A DNA stretch of 64,000 nucleotides from Bacillus thermozeamaize (GCA_002159075.1 LZRT01000121.1:62001-126000); one strand, 5' to 3'. Counted from the first letter of the stretch, positions 8,834-17,809 are shown. A program made the numbers and translations. Notes: generated by a model from the sequence alone, not told the origin.

Positions 8834-8896
8834 CTACTCACATGCAACTCCGTCGACATCTCTGTCTAATGCCTTCAACAACGTTCTCTTGGAATA
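8834..8896 (-). pseudogene. Decayed Excalibur calcium-binding tail
   Basis: A 20-codon open stretch ending in ALDRDVDGVACE and a stop. The DxDxDGxxCE pattern at the extreme C-terminus is the hallmark of the Excalibur domain found on secreted nucleases and surface proteins. Upstream the frame is closed by a stop, so only the tail survives. No intact gene is present between this and 8983. Confidence 0.4.
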
Positions 8897-8982
8897 CCCT
8901 TACCGGCTTATCCAAAGGCATCAACCGCACTGCCTACCTTAAAACCCTATATTGCTCGATAATGGAAATGCCAACTGTCGTC

Positions 8983-9486
8983 CTAAATCCCAAGCAACTG
9001 TTTTTTCTTCGCAGTAAATTCTTCTTCGGTTATAATCCCCGGGTCCTTTAACTCTGAAAGCTTTTTCAGCTGTTCTACTACATCGTCCGTGCTTGTATTG
9101 GCCTGAACTTTACCCTGTCCCTGTTCATACTTCTTCTTTCTAATTTTTTCTTTCACGATTTCAGTCAACTTCTTTACATCTCCCTGATTGATCCACTTAA
9201 CGCTAACCTTATTGTTTGAAGCATAAAAATTAAGTGAGTACCCAAGAATCCCTTTGCCCATCTCAAAAGAACTGATGTTTTCGTATGGGAAGACTTCCAA
9301 ATTATAACCCATCAGTTTTTTTCCATAAAAAACTAGCCTTCTATCAGTTGCGATCAATACGCCATTCATGACTGTATCTTTTCCCATGAGTTTCGTTTCA
9401 TATGCTCCTAAGACGGCCTCAAGAACTTGCTCACCAGGCTCCAAATGTTTCTTTGCTTCCTCCAAGATTTTGGGAAGTTTTGCCAT
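8983..9486 (-). CDS. PH-like and SHOCT domain protein
   Basis: A 167-residue cytoplasmic protein. Residues about 15-115 form a bacterial PH-like domain (GVLIATDRRLVFYGKK, then VFPYENISSFEMGKG), a lysine-rich linker follows, and residues 133-167 are a SHOCT domain (LKKLSELKDPGIITEEEF). ATG 9486 is preceded by an AAAGGGGGA site. Proteins of this architecture are common in Firmicutes and phages, but their role is not established. It stands alone on the minus strand inside the AT-rich pocket. Confidence 0.85.
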   Translation of the reverse strand: MAKLPKILEEAKKHLEPGEQVLEAVLGAYETKLMGKDTVMNGVLIATDRRLVFYGKKLMGYNLEVFPYENISSFEMGKGILGYSLNFYASNNKVSVKWINQGDVKKLTEIVKEKIRKKKYEQGQGKVQANTSTDDVVEQLKKLSELKDPGIITEEEFTAKKKQLLGI

Positions 9487-9601
9487 AAGCGAATCCCCCT
9501 TTTTATCAAAATAAAACTAGTTTAAGTATTGAGACTACTCATGCCATATCTTGCCCGTATCATATCACCGGGCAATTCATAATTCTTTTGCAGCGGCAGG
9601 T

Positions 9602-9843
9602 TCACTCTGAATACTCACAACCAAGCCTTCGTAAGTCTTCTTTTTGCAGAATCTCTGGCGGATAAACCGGGTTGTCCACTCTCAAAATGACCTAGCTATT
9701 TTTTTGTATACGCGTCTCAGTTGAGCTTCGTTCACTTCCGGCCAGAGGGCCACAGCGATCAGACTGTTTTCCATGTCAGGCTGTCCGCGAACAATGACTA
9801 GATCGCCTTTTACGCTCTTCTGCCGGAATAGGATCACCAGCAT
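9602..9843 (-). pseudogene. Frameshifted S24/LexA-like peptidase C-terminal domain
   Basis: Two frames join to give the end of an S24-family repressor/peptidase. The first (9843 to 9682) reads GDLVIVRGQPDMENSLIAV and EAQLRRVYKK; the second, shifted, reads VILRVDNPVYPPEI and ends at 9602. In intact proteins these are continuous (the catalytic Lys region followed by the last strands). The DNA-binding N-terminus and the catalytic Ser are absent. It is a relic of a phage-type or SOS-type repressor. Confidence 0.55.
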
Positions 9844-9850
9844 GAATTAT

Positions 9851-10181
9851 TCACATTTTCGGAATTGGTATGAGAGAAAATCCCTGTTCTTGAATTATTT
9901 TTTGGATTTCCTGTTCGATTAAGTTTATTGTGCGATTATATTGAGAATCAACTTTGCCATTCAATGCAGACTGGAGTTGACTGCGAAGTACGCCTTTTAA
10001 CCTTTAAGCCGGAATATTTGGATAAGTATCGTCTGAGCTTCCGAGGAGGTAGTCGATGAAACAAAAAAAGTTTCAAGAGGGATCGTTAGAAAGAAACGAA
10101 ACGTGTCTAAACAGTAGGTGAATAAATGAGAATGCTTTATTGCAACTTCGAGGAAATCGTTCTCGTCTAGATATCGTTAAA
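9851..10181. other. Gene-poor stretch with small coding fragments
   Basis: No complete gene is convincing here. On the minus strand an open stretch ending at 9851 encodes an amphipathic piece (RTINLIEQEIQKIIQEQG) without a start codon. On the plus strand a 31-codon frame from 9964 ends in FKPEYLDKYRLSF. A 21-codon frame from 10056 follows a strong GAGGAGGT site (10043-10050). All look like debris of former genes. Confidence 0.4.
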
Positions 10182-10185
10182 GAAA

Positions 10186-10461
10186 ATGGAATATTGGGGG
10201 ATGCTTGAACAACTTTTCGCAGAAGAGATTCGTGAAAAACTAGAGCTGGTTGCAGAGGAGTTGAACAGGATACTTACACAAAAATTCTGCACTGGCCGGC
10301 GGGCGATTATCTGGTATTTGGAAGAGGATGGCGAACGTGAGGTTCTTGGTAGGATTGTATTGTATGAGATGAGGCAGATCCGGCTATTAAGCGATGATGG
10401 TAAAATACATATCAATGCAAGTAAGATTTGTGATGTCGAAAAAGTAGAGTATTACAAATAA
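10186..10461 (+). CDS. Small YolD-like protein (tentative)
   Basis: A 91-residue acidic protein. The second half (RRAIIWYLEEDGEREVLGRI, then LLSDDGKIHINASKICDVE) has the strand pattern of the YolD-like family, whose genes in Bacillus often follow the Y-family polymerase uvrX; no uvrX is visible here. The ATG at 10186 has a poor ribosome binding site, and the in-frame stop 15 bases upstream excludes a longer reading; ATG 10201 is an alternative. The function is unknown. Confidence 0.5.
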   Translation: MEYWGMLEQLFAEEIREKLELVAEELNRILTQKFCTGRRAIIWYLEEDGEREVLGRIVLYEMRQIRLLSDDGKIHINASKICDVEKVEYYK

Positions 10462-10537
10462 AATTACGGTTTTTGTCATTTTAATGTAGGATTTTTTGCG
10501 CGTATGTTGAAATTCTAATAGTAAGGGAGGATAACGG

Positions 10538-10787
10538 ATGGACACAGGTTTTAGTGGAATAGTCGTCAACACACTTAGCGCACTAACTTTTTCGGTTTTA
10601 AAGGTTTTGTTTATTTACATGGTTATTCCTGTTATTATTGGTAATGTTTGTTCTTCGGTTGCTCGGGATCAGAGGGACGTTGCATAAAATTATTACGGCT
10701 ATTGTGTCGTTTGTTTGCCTGATTATGATCCATCAATATGGATTTCCTGAACTTGTTGAAACATATGAGACGATAGTTAAACAATAA
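10538..10787 (+). pseudogene. Small membrane protein gene split by a frameshift
   Basis: A 49-codon frame starts at ATG 10538 after GGGAGG and holds one hydrophobic helix (VLKVLFIYMVIPVIIG). A second frame from ATG 10644 to 10787 encodes a further helix (IITAIVSFVCLIMI) and a polar tail. The two overlap by 44 bases. Read as one protein with a one-base correction near 10640 they would give about 82 residues with two helices. Either a recent frameshift or sequencing error, or two genuinely overlapping small genes. Confidence 0.5.
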
Positions 10788-10854
10788 GTTTTATGTGAGA
10801 GGGTTACATACGTGGAAGCTCTTGCAGCTTCACTCATAATAACTGAATGAATTG

Positions 10855-10914
10855 GCCCTGGGTGAGCGGTATTCTGAAGGTTTCAGGATCCTGTGCACCC
10901 GGGGCTTTCTATTT
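10855..10914. repeat. Long hairpin repeat, copy 2
   Basis: Same architecture and same 51-nt length as the copy at 7875-7925: outer arms GCCCTGGGTG (10855-10864) and CACCCGGGGC (10896-10905), inner stem with one mismatch, five-base loop, then TTTCTATTT. The C-to-T change at position 9 turns a C/A mismatch at the base of the outer stem into a T/A pair, which favours selection on the fold. Confidence 0.8.
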
Positions 10915-11007
10915 CCAGGCCTTGCTATTTTGAAAATGGATCGACTTTTCTTGATTCAAACAAACATCACTCGATATAATAGTATGAAATGACTGGGAGA
11001 GGTTGCG

Positions 11008-12744
11008 ATGTATACCAAGTTGTTCAGCGCTTCCGTCCATGGGATTGACGGGTACGTGGTGGAGGTGGAAGTGGACATTGCCAACGGCCTTCCCCACTTT
11101 GAGATCGTCGGCCTCCCGGACTCAGCGGTCCGTGAAGCCAGGGAAAGGGTTCGCTCCGCCATCCGCAACAGCCAGTTTGCCTTTCCCTTGCAGCGCATCA
11201 CGGTCAACCTGGCGCCTGCCGACATAAAAAAGGAAGGTTCCGCCTTTGATCTGGCCATTGCCCTGGGAATTCTGATTGCAGACGGACAGTTGCCTTCCCA
11301 GGGTGATCGCGGCACAGTGTGGATTGGCGAGGTCGCGTTGGATGGCACGGTTCGATCGGTTCCCGGGGTTCTGTCGATGGTCATGGAAGCCAAGGCAAAG
11401 GGGTTTGAGCAGGTGGTGGTCCCTGCGGAAAACGGGGATGAGGCCAGACTGATTGAAGGCATCCGGGTGTTCCCCGTTCGCCATCTCCGGGATGCGGTGA
11501 GGCAGCTTTTTGGAGAGAATCCAGGAGAGCCGGTATCGGTCCAAGGGGTGCAAGCCGGCCAAGTACATACGGGGTATATACAAGGAAATCAAGAATCGTG
11601 GATGCAGAACCAAATCCAGCGGGTATCCGGTCAGGATGAAGAAGGTCACGGCAGTGAAGCGGGGCATGGAACGAGTGAAAAACCGAATCAGACGCTTCAT
11701 CATCAAAAAGAGCCGTTGCAAAAGCCAAATGAGGCAATCCCGGAAGAGATGGTCGATCTGGCTGACATCAAGGGACAGTATCAGGCCAAACGGGCGTTGG
11801 TGGTGGCGGCGGCGGGAATGCACAACCTCCTGATGATCGGGCCGCCCGGTTCCGGGAAGACGATGCTGGCCCGGAGCCTGCCGGGAATCCTCCCGCCGCT
11901 TTCCATGGAGGAGGCCCTTGAGGTGACCAAAATTTACAGTGTGGCAGGGCTCTTAAAAGAACGGGGCCGCTTGATCCGGCAGAGGCCCTTTCGTGCGCCG
12001 CATCATTCGATTTCCCCGCCGGGCCTGATCGGAGGCGGGAACATCCCGCGGCCCGGAGAAGTGAGCCTGGCGCACCGGGGCGTGCTGTTTCTGGACGAGC
12101 TGCCCGAGTTTTCGCGCAGTGCGCTGGAGGTGTTGCGCCAACCCCTGGAGGATGGTGAGGTTACCCTCTCACGAGCCCGGATGACGCTGAGTTATCCCGC
12201 CGTTCTGACCCTTGTCTGTTCGCTCAATCCGTGTCCCTGCGGCTTTTTTGGGTCTGAGGATGAGCGGCATGCCTGCATCTGCACGCCCCACCAGATTCAG
12301 CGGTACCGGAGCAGGATTTCCGGACCTCTCCTGGACCGGATCGACATCCAGATCGAGGTGCCGCGAGTGGAATACCGCCAGCTTGCTGCCGATGAACCTG
12401 GGGAACGTTCGTCGGACATCCGCGAGCGATTGACACACGTCTGGCAGGTTCAGGAGGAACGGTTTCGGCAGGAACAAAACCAAAAGGGAAAATGGCCGAT
12501 TCGTTTCAACGCGCAAATGTCTCCACGCCTGGTGAGGAAATATGTGGTACTCCACCCGGAAGCCAGGGATTTGCTGCGACAGGCGTTTGAAACGTTTGGC
12601 CTGAGCGCCCGCGCTCACGACCGGATTCTCAAAGTGGCCCGGACGATTGCCGACCTGGATGGATCGGAGCAGGTGGACATTCCGCATTTGGCGGAGGCCA
12701 TCCAGTACCGCTGTCTGGATCGGGGGACGAATGGACAACCTTGA
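11008..12744 (+). CDS. comM: ComM-like magnesium-chelatase family AAA+ ATPase
   Basis: A 578-residue ATPase. Residues 1-165 form the N-terminal ChlI/Lon-like domain (NGLPHFEIVGLPDSAVREARERV in pieces), residues about 250-470 the AAA+ domain with Walker A GPPGSGKT (278-285), FRAPHHSISPPGLIGGG and Walker B GVLFLDELPEF, and the rest the Mg-chelatase C-terminal domain. In transformable bacteria ComM is a helicase that extends heteroduplex during natural transformation. The family is normally near 507 residues; the surplus is a low-complexity insert at about 169-246. A GGGAGAGG site precedes the start. Confidence 0.92.
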   Translation: MYTKLFSASVHGIDGYVVEVEVDIANGLPHFEIVGLPDSAVREARERVRSAIRNSQFAFPLQRITVNLAPADIKKEGSAFDLAIALGILIADGQLPSQGDRGTVWIGEVALDGTVRSVPGVLSMVMEAKAKGFEQVVVPAENGDEARLIEGIRVFPVRHLRDAVRQLFGENPGEPVSVQGVQAGQVHTGYIQGNQESWMQNQIQRVSGQDEEGHGSEAGHGTSEKPNQTLHHQKEPLQKPNEAIPEEMVDLADIKGQYQAKRALVVAAAGMHNLLMIGPPGSGKTMLARSLPGILPPLSMEEALEVTKIYSVAGLLKERGRLIRQRPFRAPHHSISPPGLIGGGNIPRPGEVSLAHRGVLFLDELPEFSRSALEVLRQPLEDGEVTLSRARMTLSYPAVLTLVCSLNPCPCGFFGSEDERHACICTPHQIQRYRSRISGPLLDRIDIQIEVPRVEYRQLAADEPGERSSDIRERLTHVWQVQEERFRQEQNQKGKWPIRFNAQMSPRLVRKYVVLHPEARDLLRQAFETFGLSARAHDRILKVARTIADLDGSEQVDIPHLAEAIQYRCLDRGTNGQP

Positions 12745-12876
12745 AAACAACTGGTTCCTCATCCATGGTCGGTAAGACATATCCTTATCGGCCACATTTT
12801 TCATCCAGACGTGATTTCCCTGTTTGCCGGAAGACAAGGGGAATGATCCCGCTTGCCCCGCAACCTCGTTGTTTGA

Positions 12877-13437
12877 TTAAACGGCCGGCGTTTGAACCAT
12901 TTGCGCGATATCCTGTTCAAAATCCAACGGTTCTTCTGTCGGTTCGTAACGGCGTACGACTTGGCCGTTCCGGTCGATCAGAAACTTGGTGAAATTCCAC
13001 TTGATTTCATTTCCCAAATAGTATTCCGGGTACTTTTCGGCGATGAGTTGCTTCAACAATCTTCCGGGTGCGGTTTCTTCGTCAAACCCCTTAAACGGTG
13101 CCTGTTTTTTTAGGTATTGAAACAATGGGTGTGCGTTTGTTCCGTTCACCTCAATTTTTGCAAAGACCGGAAAAGTAACCCCGTAGTTCCGCTGGCAAAA
13201 GGCCACCGCTTCTTCGCTGGAACCAGGCTCCTGGCCGCCAAATTGGTTGCACGGAAAGCCCAACACTTCAAAACCATATTCCTTATACTTGTCATATAAT
13301 TTTTGCAGGTCCTCGAATTGCGGTGTAAATCCGCATTTACTCGCCGTATTCACGATGAGCAGGACCTTACCCTTATAATCTTCCAGTGATTTTGTTTCTC
13401 CATGGGCTGTTTGTACCTCAAATTGATAGACGGACAT
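12877..13437 (-). CDS. Glutathione peroxidase family thiol peroxidase (copy 1)
   Basis: A 186-residue peroxidase with the family motifs NTASKCGFTPQ (peroxidatic Cys 35 or so), GFPCNQFGGQEPG and WNFTKFLIDRNG. A further Cys at CQRNYG could be the resolving residue, so in Firmicutes it probably uses thioredoxin rather than glutathione. The start ATG 13437 follows GGAGGG. It is convergent with comM. A paralogue at 20160-20714 shares about four residues in five by eye. It would detoxify hydrogen or organic peroxides in the cytoplasm. Confidence 0.93.
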   Translation of the reverse strand: MSVYQFEVQTAHGETKSLEDYKGKVLLIVNTASKCGFTPQFEDLQKLYDKYKEYGFEVLGFPCNQFGGQEPGSSEEAVAFCQRNYGVTFPVFAKIEVNGTNAHPLFQYLKKQAPFKGFDEETAPGRLLKQLIAEKYPEYYLGNEIKWNFTKFLIDRNGQVVRRYEPTEEPLDFEQDIAQMVQTPAV

Positions 13438-13539
13438 CGGGTTCCCTCCTGTAGATTAGATTGATCCATCCATTTTATGATAATAATTATAAAAAAATAC
13501 TTTTTTTAAATCAATATGGGAATGCAGGTTGCGCGTTCC

Positions 13540-13650
13540 AGAAAGGTCATCCAGTACCGCTGGCTGGATCGGAGCGCAAATTGAAAACCGGGGTCTCTCA
13601 GGAGAAACCCCGGCAACTTCATTGATTAAACCATTTTCGCGATATCTGGA
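13540..13650. repeat. Scar of a duplicated comM-end/gpx-end junction
   Basis: CATCCAGTACCGCT followed by GCTGGATCGG and TTGAAAAC repeats the last codons of comM (12703-12745), and CATTTTCGCGATATC at 13632-13646 repeats the last codons of the gpx gene (12898-12912), in the same order and orientation. It is a collapsed copy of the comM-gpx junction, non-coding now. Confidence 0.6.
13581..13613 (-). terminator. Terminator of the oxidoreductase/symporter operon
   Basis: CCGGGGTCTCTC (13588-13599) pairs with GAGAAACCCCGG (13602-13613). Read on the minus strand the stem is followed by TTTTCAATTT, so it ends the operon that comes from 17564 leftward. Confidence 0.75.
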
Positions 13651-13673
13651 AAAACCAGTTTGGAGATGTACGG

Positions 13674-15635
13674 CTATATCTCCAGCGCTGCCACGTAGCC
13701 TTCGTAGACCGCTTCCTCCAACGTGCGTGGAGCGAGGCAGTCCCCGACCTGTTTCACGATCGGAGCGATGCCTTTGATTTGTTCATACAGTTCGACGTTC
13801 GGAACCCGTCCATAAGAAAGCACGACGGTATCCCAGTCTTCGATTTGTTCTGTTTCATACGAGAACAGATTTCTCAAAATCACACGGTCATTGCAAATGC
13901 CGCCGAAATCAAAGTGCGGGAGAAGTTTGACGTTCAACGAATAAAGCCGCTTCAGATATTCATTCCGCAGATATTGGTGCACCTCCTCGCCGATATAAAG
14001 CTTGGCGGTCACCAAGGTGACCTCATGTCCTTTTTCGGCCAGAAAAACAGCTGCTTCGACGGCAGGCCAGTCACCCAAATAATCAAGCACCAGGACGCGT
14101 TGGCCGATTGCCGGTGAATGGCTGCCAAAAAGTTCGTCCACCATGATCAGCCGTGGATGATCCGCTCCTTCCACATGTGGAACATATGGTCTTGAACCGA
14201 CGGCACAGATGATGGCATCCGCTTCCATTTCCGCCAATGCTTCACGGCTTGCCCGCTTCCCCAACATGAGGGTTACCTTGCTTAGCTCCAATTTGCGCGT
14301 ATAGTTGTCCAGCATCGTTTCCGCTATTTCGCGGCGCATGGGCGCGCGGCGCATGGTTCTTAGCAATCCGCCGATGGCATCGGCCTGATCGACAAGCGTC
14401 ACTTGATGGCCAAGCTCGGCTGCGGTCACGGCAGCTTGCAATCCCGCCGGGCCTGCACCCACGACGACAACGCGCTTTTCGGTTCTTGGACGTTGGACAA
14501 GCGGGAGCAGCTTTTCCTCCTTGCCGGCCATGGGATTCTGTACGCATCCAATGGTCAGGCCCTTATGATAATGGCCGATGCAAGCCTGATTGCAACCCAG
14601 ACAGGCCGCAATCGAATGAAGCTCACCTTTCATGGCCTTGTTCGGCATCTCCGGATCCACAATCGTGGCGCGAGTCATGCCTACGACATCAGCCTGACCG
14701 GTGGCGATGATGCGTTCTGCTTCTGCCGGATCAAGCACGCGCGTGCCGACAAACACCGGCACTGCCCCGGCCATCCGGATTTTAAAGGCATAAGGGGCGT
14801 TATAACCGTGTTCCACGGGGGAGGGTGGCGCGATGTGCGTCGACCCGGCATACGTACTGGAGTCGCCAGAAGTCACATTGATGAAATCAATGCGGACCCG
14901 ATCCACCAGGTATTGGACGATTTCCACCGAATCTTTCACGGTCAGCCCGTCCATGGTTTTTTCATCCGCACTCATGCGAATGCCAACCGTAAAGTCTTCT
15001 CCAACTTCTTCCCATACCCGTTCAATGACCTCGATGATAAAGCGCATGCGATTCTCAAAGGAACCGCCATAGTGATCCGTACGGTGGTTCGTGTGACTGG
15101 ACCAGAACTGGGCCGGCAGATAGCCGTGGGAACAACAGATTTCCACGCCATCCAATCCGCCTTCCTTCGCCAGTTTTGCCGACAAAGCGAAACCATCGAT
15201 CACCTCTTTAATTTCTTCAAGGTTCATCGGTTTAGGAACGACCGAAAAGCGTAAGCTGGGTTCGGCCGATGGAGCCCAGGCGGCGTTGCGGTAGTCGCTG
15301 GAAACCACTTCTCTTCCGCCGTGAAACAATTGCGAAAATACCTTTGTACCATATTGATGCAATTCTTCCGCCAATTTGACGTAGGCCGGTACGATCCGCT
15401 CATCATACCCGGCAATGGTGCTGGTGGTGAGCATGCCGGAAGGATGCACGGCCGCCGCTTCGAGGACGATAAGGCCGACCCCGCCTTTGGCCCGCGCCAC
15501 ATGATAGGCTGTCATTTCCGAGGTGGGAATGCCATCTTTCACATGGTTCGTTTGGTGAGCCGTTACCATAATCCGGTTTTTAAGTTCTATATTGCCAATT
15601 TTTACACTACTGAACAGATTCTTGAAATTGTCCAA
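13674..15635 (-). CDS. NADH:flavin oxidoreductase, OYE/2,4-dienoyl-CoA reductase type with iron-sulfur cluster
   Basis: A 653-residue three-domain enzyme. Residues 1-350 are an Old-Yellow-Enzyme TIM barrel that binds FMN (ENRMRFIIEVIERVW region). Next comes a 4Fe-4S motif, CLGCNQACIGH and a distal Cys in TIGCVQNP. Then an FAD/NAD-binding domain opens with VVVGAGPAGLQAA. This is the layout of DCR (FadH) and trimethylamine-dehydrogenase relatives. The start is TTG 15635 after AAAGGAGG. It lies last in an operon with a sodium symporter, so its substrate is probably what that symporter imports; the substrate itself is unknown. Confidence 0.88.
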   Translation of the reverse strand: MDNFKNLFSSVKIGNIELKNRIMVTAHQTNHVKDGIPTSEMTAYHVARAKGGVGLIVLEAAAVHPSGMLTTSTIAGYDERIVPAYVKLAEELHQYGTKVFSQLFHGGREVVSSDYRNAAWAPSAEPSLRFSVVPKPMNLEEIKEVIDGFALSAKLAKEGGLDGVEICCSHGYLPAQFWSSHTNHRTDHYGGSFENRMRFIIEVIERVWEEVGEDFTVGIRMSADEKTMDGLTVKDSVEIVQYLVDRVRIDFINVTSGDSSTYAGSTHIAPPSPVEHGYNAPYAFKIRMAGAVPVFVGTRVLDPAEAERIIATGQADVVGMTRATIVDPEMPNKAMKGELHSIAACLGCNQACIGHYHKGLTIGCVQNPMAGKEEKLLPLVQRPRTEKRVVVVGAGPAGLQAAVTAAELGHQVTLVDQADAIGGLLRTMRRAPMRREIAETMLDNYTRKLELSKVTLMLGKRASREALAEMEADAIICAVGSRPYVPHVEGADHPRLIMVDELFGSHSPAIGQRVLVLDYLGDWPAVEAAVFLAEKGHEVTLVTAKLYIGEEVHQYLRNEYLKRLYSLNVKLLPHFDFGGICNDRVILRNLFSYETEQIEDWDTVVLSYGRVPNVELYEQIKGIAPIVKQVGDCLAPRTLEEAVYEGYVAALEI

Positions 15636-15719
15636 TATCCATTCCTCCTTTTTACACCTTTTGTGTCAAAAGGAATCGGCAGATTGTCTGATTGGGCCAT
15701 TGTCTGATAGGCCGTTGTC

Positions 15720-17324
15720 TTATTGGGCCATCGTAAAGGGCCAGTAATAAAAGACGAAGGTGAATAGGATCAGAGCAACTCCGCTGAACACCAAAACGTA
15801 AGGATATTTTTTGGTTACGGACATTTCCTTGTCTTCATCCGGCGAGACAACCCTTGTCGTGATCATTTCACGGAACGCCTTTTCTTCTTCTGTGACACTG
15901 CCGAACTTGGAACCGATCATCATTGCGGCGCTGGCCAACACCACACCGATAATCACAGGGTGCAAATAGACAGGGAGCTCAACGCCCAATTTTTTCAGAA
16001 TTTCCCCGAGGAAAACACCTAGGAAACCGAAAATAATGCTCCAAAAGGCGCCATTTTCCGTGACCTTCTTGGAATATACGCTGGCCACCGCCACCGGTCC
16101 CCAAGAAGCCGCGAACAAGGTAGCCGCAAAATAACCGATCCACATAATGGAAGGCGGTTGCCACAAACCGACCAATAGGATAATCACGCTTACGACGAAC
16201 ATGACGATGCGGCTCCATCTTAACAACTGTGCATCAGAATAGGTTTTGTTTCGGGCTTGCTCCATCAGATCGCGGGTAAAGCTGTTTCCTATCAATTGCA
16301 AGAAGCTTGCGCACGAAGAAAGACCGGCTGCAAAGATTCCGGTGATGATAATCACGCCTAACCATGTCGGCACGACATTCATCGCCGCCCATATAAACGC
16401 TTTTTCCGAAGGTTTAATGCTGTCGTTGATGGTCGCAATCGCCGATACGCTTAGATGCAAGAACAGATAAATGGTCAAAATGGAAATGGTGGCCAGTACC
16501 CCCGAACGAATCACCACGTGCTCATTTTTGGCCATCAAATAACGGCTGCTTTGCCACGGACTGATCGCGACCACAGCGCCCCAAACCAAACCTAAAATGA
16601 TGGCCCAAACCAAAGCTTCCATCGGTGTCCCCATGTAGGCATTCGGCCCCGTCAAGCCATGCCAGCTCAACATATCCGGCCGGGAGGGCAGGCTAGCAGC
16701 CTTCACGATCGCTTCCGGAAAACCGCCCGCCGCGTGGAAGATGAAGGGAAGTGACAAGTAAGTGGCAAAGGAAAAAATCATAAACATGATCGTGTCATTG
16801 ACGAGAACGCCCCTTGCCCCTGAAAGGATGGTAAAAGAGGAGTATGCGATCCATGTGATGATCAAAGCCGCGGCATAGGATACATTCAACAGTTCCGAAA
16901 GGATGACAGCCACTCCCTGCGTCACTGCCACCAAATACGCTGAGATGCCTAATATGGTCGTCACCGCTGCCGCGGAGCGCACCTTGTTCGAATGAAAGCG
17001 CCTTCCAAAAAACTCTGGAACAGTCAATGAACGGCTCCGCCTCAAATACCTCCCAAACAAAAACACTCCTAAAACGTAACCGCTGGCGTTAAAAATGACC
17101 AAAATGAGCAACAAAATGGGATACCCGTCATAAGAGAATCCAACTTCACCCATAAATGAAACGGTGCTTACGAAAGAAGCGACCAACGTGCCGGTCACCA
17201 TGAGTGTCGAACCGTTGCGGCCTGACACGTAATATTCTTCTGAGGTCTTGACTCGGCGGGAAAGATAAACGCCCAGTGCGATATAAATCATGAATGAACA
17301 TAAAACCCCTATGGTATAAACCAT
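15720..17324 (-). CDS. Sodium:solute symporter (SSS family)
   Basis: A 534-residue membrane protein with about 13 hydrophobic helices. The family signature region is visible (YYVSGRNGSTLMVTGTLVASF near the N-terminus and a WIAYSSFTILSGARGVLVND helix). ATG 17324 follows GGAAGGGAC by eight bases. A polar loop with two acidic clusters precedes the last helix. It should couple uptake of an organic solute to sodium entry. The gene sits between a small membrane protein, probably its accessory subunit, and an oxidoreductase that may act on the cargo. The cargo is not predictable from this sequence alone. Confidence 0.88.
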   Translation of the reverse strand: MVYTIGVLCSFMIYIALGVYLSRRVKTSEEYYVSGRNGSTLMVTGTLVASFVSTVSFMGEVGFSYDGYPILLLILVIFNASGYVLGVFLFGRYLRRSRSLTVPEFFGRRFHSNKVRSAAAVTTILGISAYLVAVTQGVAVILSELLNVSYAAALIITWIAYSSFTILSGARGVLVNDTIMFMIFSFATYLSLPFIFHAAGGFPEAIVKAASLPSRPDMLSWHGLTGPNAYMGTPMEALVWAIILGLVWGAVVAISPWQSSRYLMAKNEHVVIRSGVLATISILTIYLFLHLSVSAIATINDSIKPSEKAFIWAAMNVVPTWLGVIIITGIFAAGLSSCASFLQLIGNSFTRDLMEQARNKTYSDAQLLRWSRIVMFVVSVIILLVGLWQPPSIMWIGYFAATLFAASWGPVAVASVYSKKVTENGAFWSIIFGFLGVFLGEILKKLGVELPVYLHPVIIGVVLASAAMMIGSKFGSVTEEEKAFREMITTRVVSPDEDKEMSVTKKYPYVLVFSGVALILFTFVFYYWPFTMAQ

Positions 17325-17378
17325 CAATATGTCCCTTCCTTCCTTTTCGTGTTGGCCGAGCATGTGCGTATCCGCAGG

Positions 17379-17564
17379 CTATGTTTGTATTCGTCGGCCA
17401 TATTTGTATTCGTCGACCAAATTTGCATTCGCCGGCGATGCTTGATCACGTACATCGGTGACCTTCGGCTTGTCTACATCCATCTTTTTAAGCAAGATCT
17501 GAACGACAATGCCGATAATGATCAAGGAACCCCCATACATGACGGAAAAAATAAATTCTCCCAT
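17379..17564 (-). CDS. Small membrane accessory protein of the symporter
   Basis: A 61-residue protein with one hydrophobic helix (YGGSLIIIGIVVQILLKK) and a charged C-terminal tail. It begins at ATG 17564, ten bases after GGAGGT, and is the first gene of the operon, 54 bases before the symporter. Short single-helix partners are known next to several SSS and related transporters. The close spacing and shared strand support a subunit role, but this is inference from position. Confidence 0.7.
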   Translation of the reverse strand: MGEFIFSVMYGGSLIIIGIVVQILLKKMDVDKPKVTDVRDQASPANANLVDEYKYGRRIQT

Positions 17565-17733
17565 GTTTTTCATCACCTCCGGGATAGAATATAATCAAGA
17601 GTGGAAACACTGCGTAAACAACAAAAATAAATCAAGCGTTGTCTATTTATATCCGGAAAAATGATCACTCAAAAGCCATGATTCATTAAATCATCCTCCC
17701 CTGTGATATATTATGATTAAATTTAAACTAAGG

Positions 17734-17756
17734 TTAATTAAGTAATACTTAATTAA
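17734..17756. promoter_or_regulatory. Perfect palindromic operator candidate between divergent genes
   Basis: TTAATTAAGTA (17734-17744), one central A, and TACTTAATTAA (17746-17756) form a perfect 11-bp inverted repeat; a further TTAAGTA follows at 17753-17759. It lies between the symporter operon and the XRE-cupin regulator, 54 bases upstream of the latter, the expected place for an operator controlling both. Confidence 0.65.
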
Positions 17757-17809
17757 GTACATATTAAAAATTAATATACAACATTATCTAAAGTCAAGGG
17801 GATTGCGAA

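Noticed and set aside
8842-9051. A 69-codon plus-strand frame
   Set aside because: It overlaps the end of the PH-SHOCT gene and the Excalibur remnant on the opposite strand and lacks a start signal.
12745-12876. Possible riboswitch between comM and gpx
   Set aside because: The genes are convergent, so no leader is expected, and no conserved riboswitch core was found; the paired GC-rich segments are better explained by termination.
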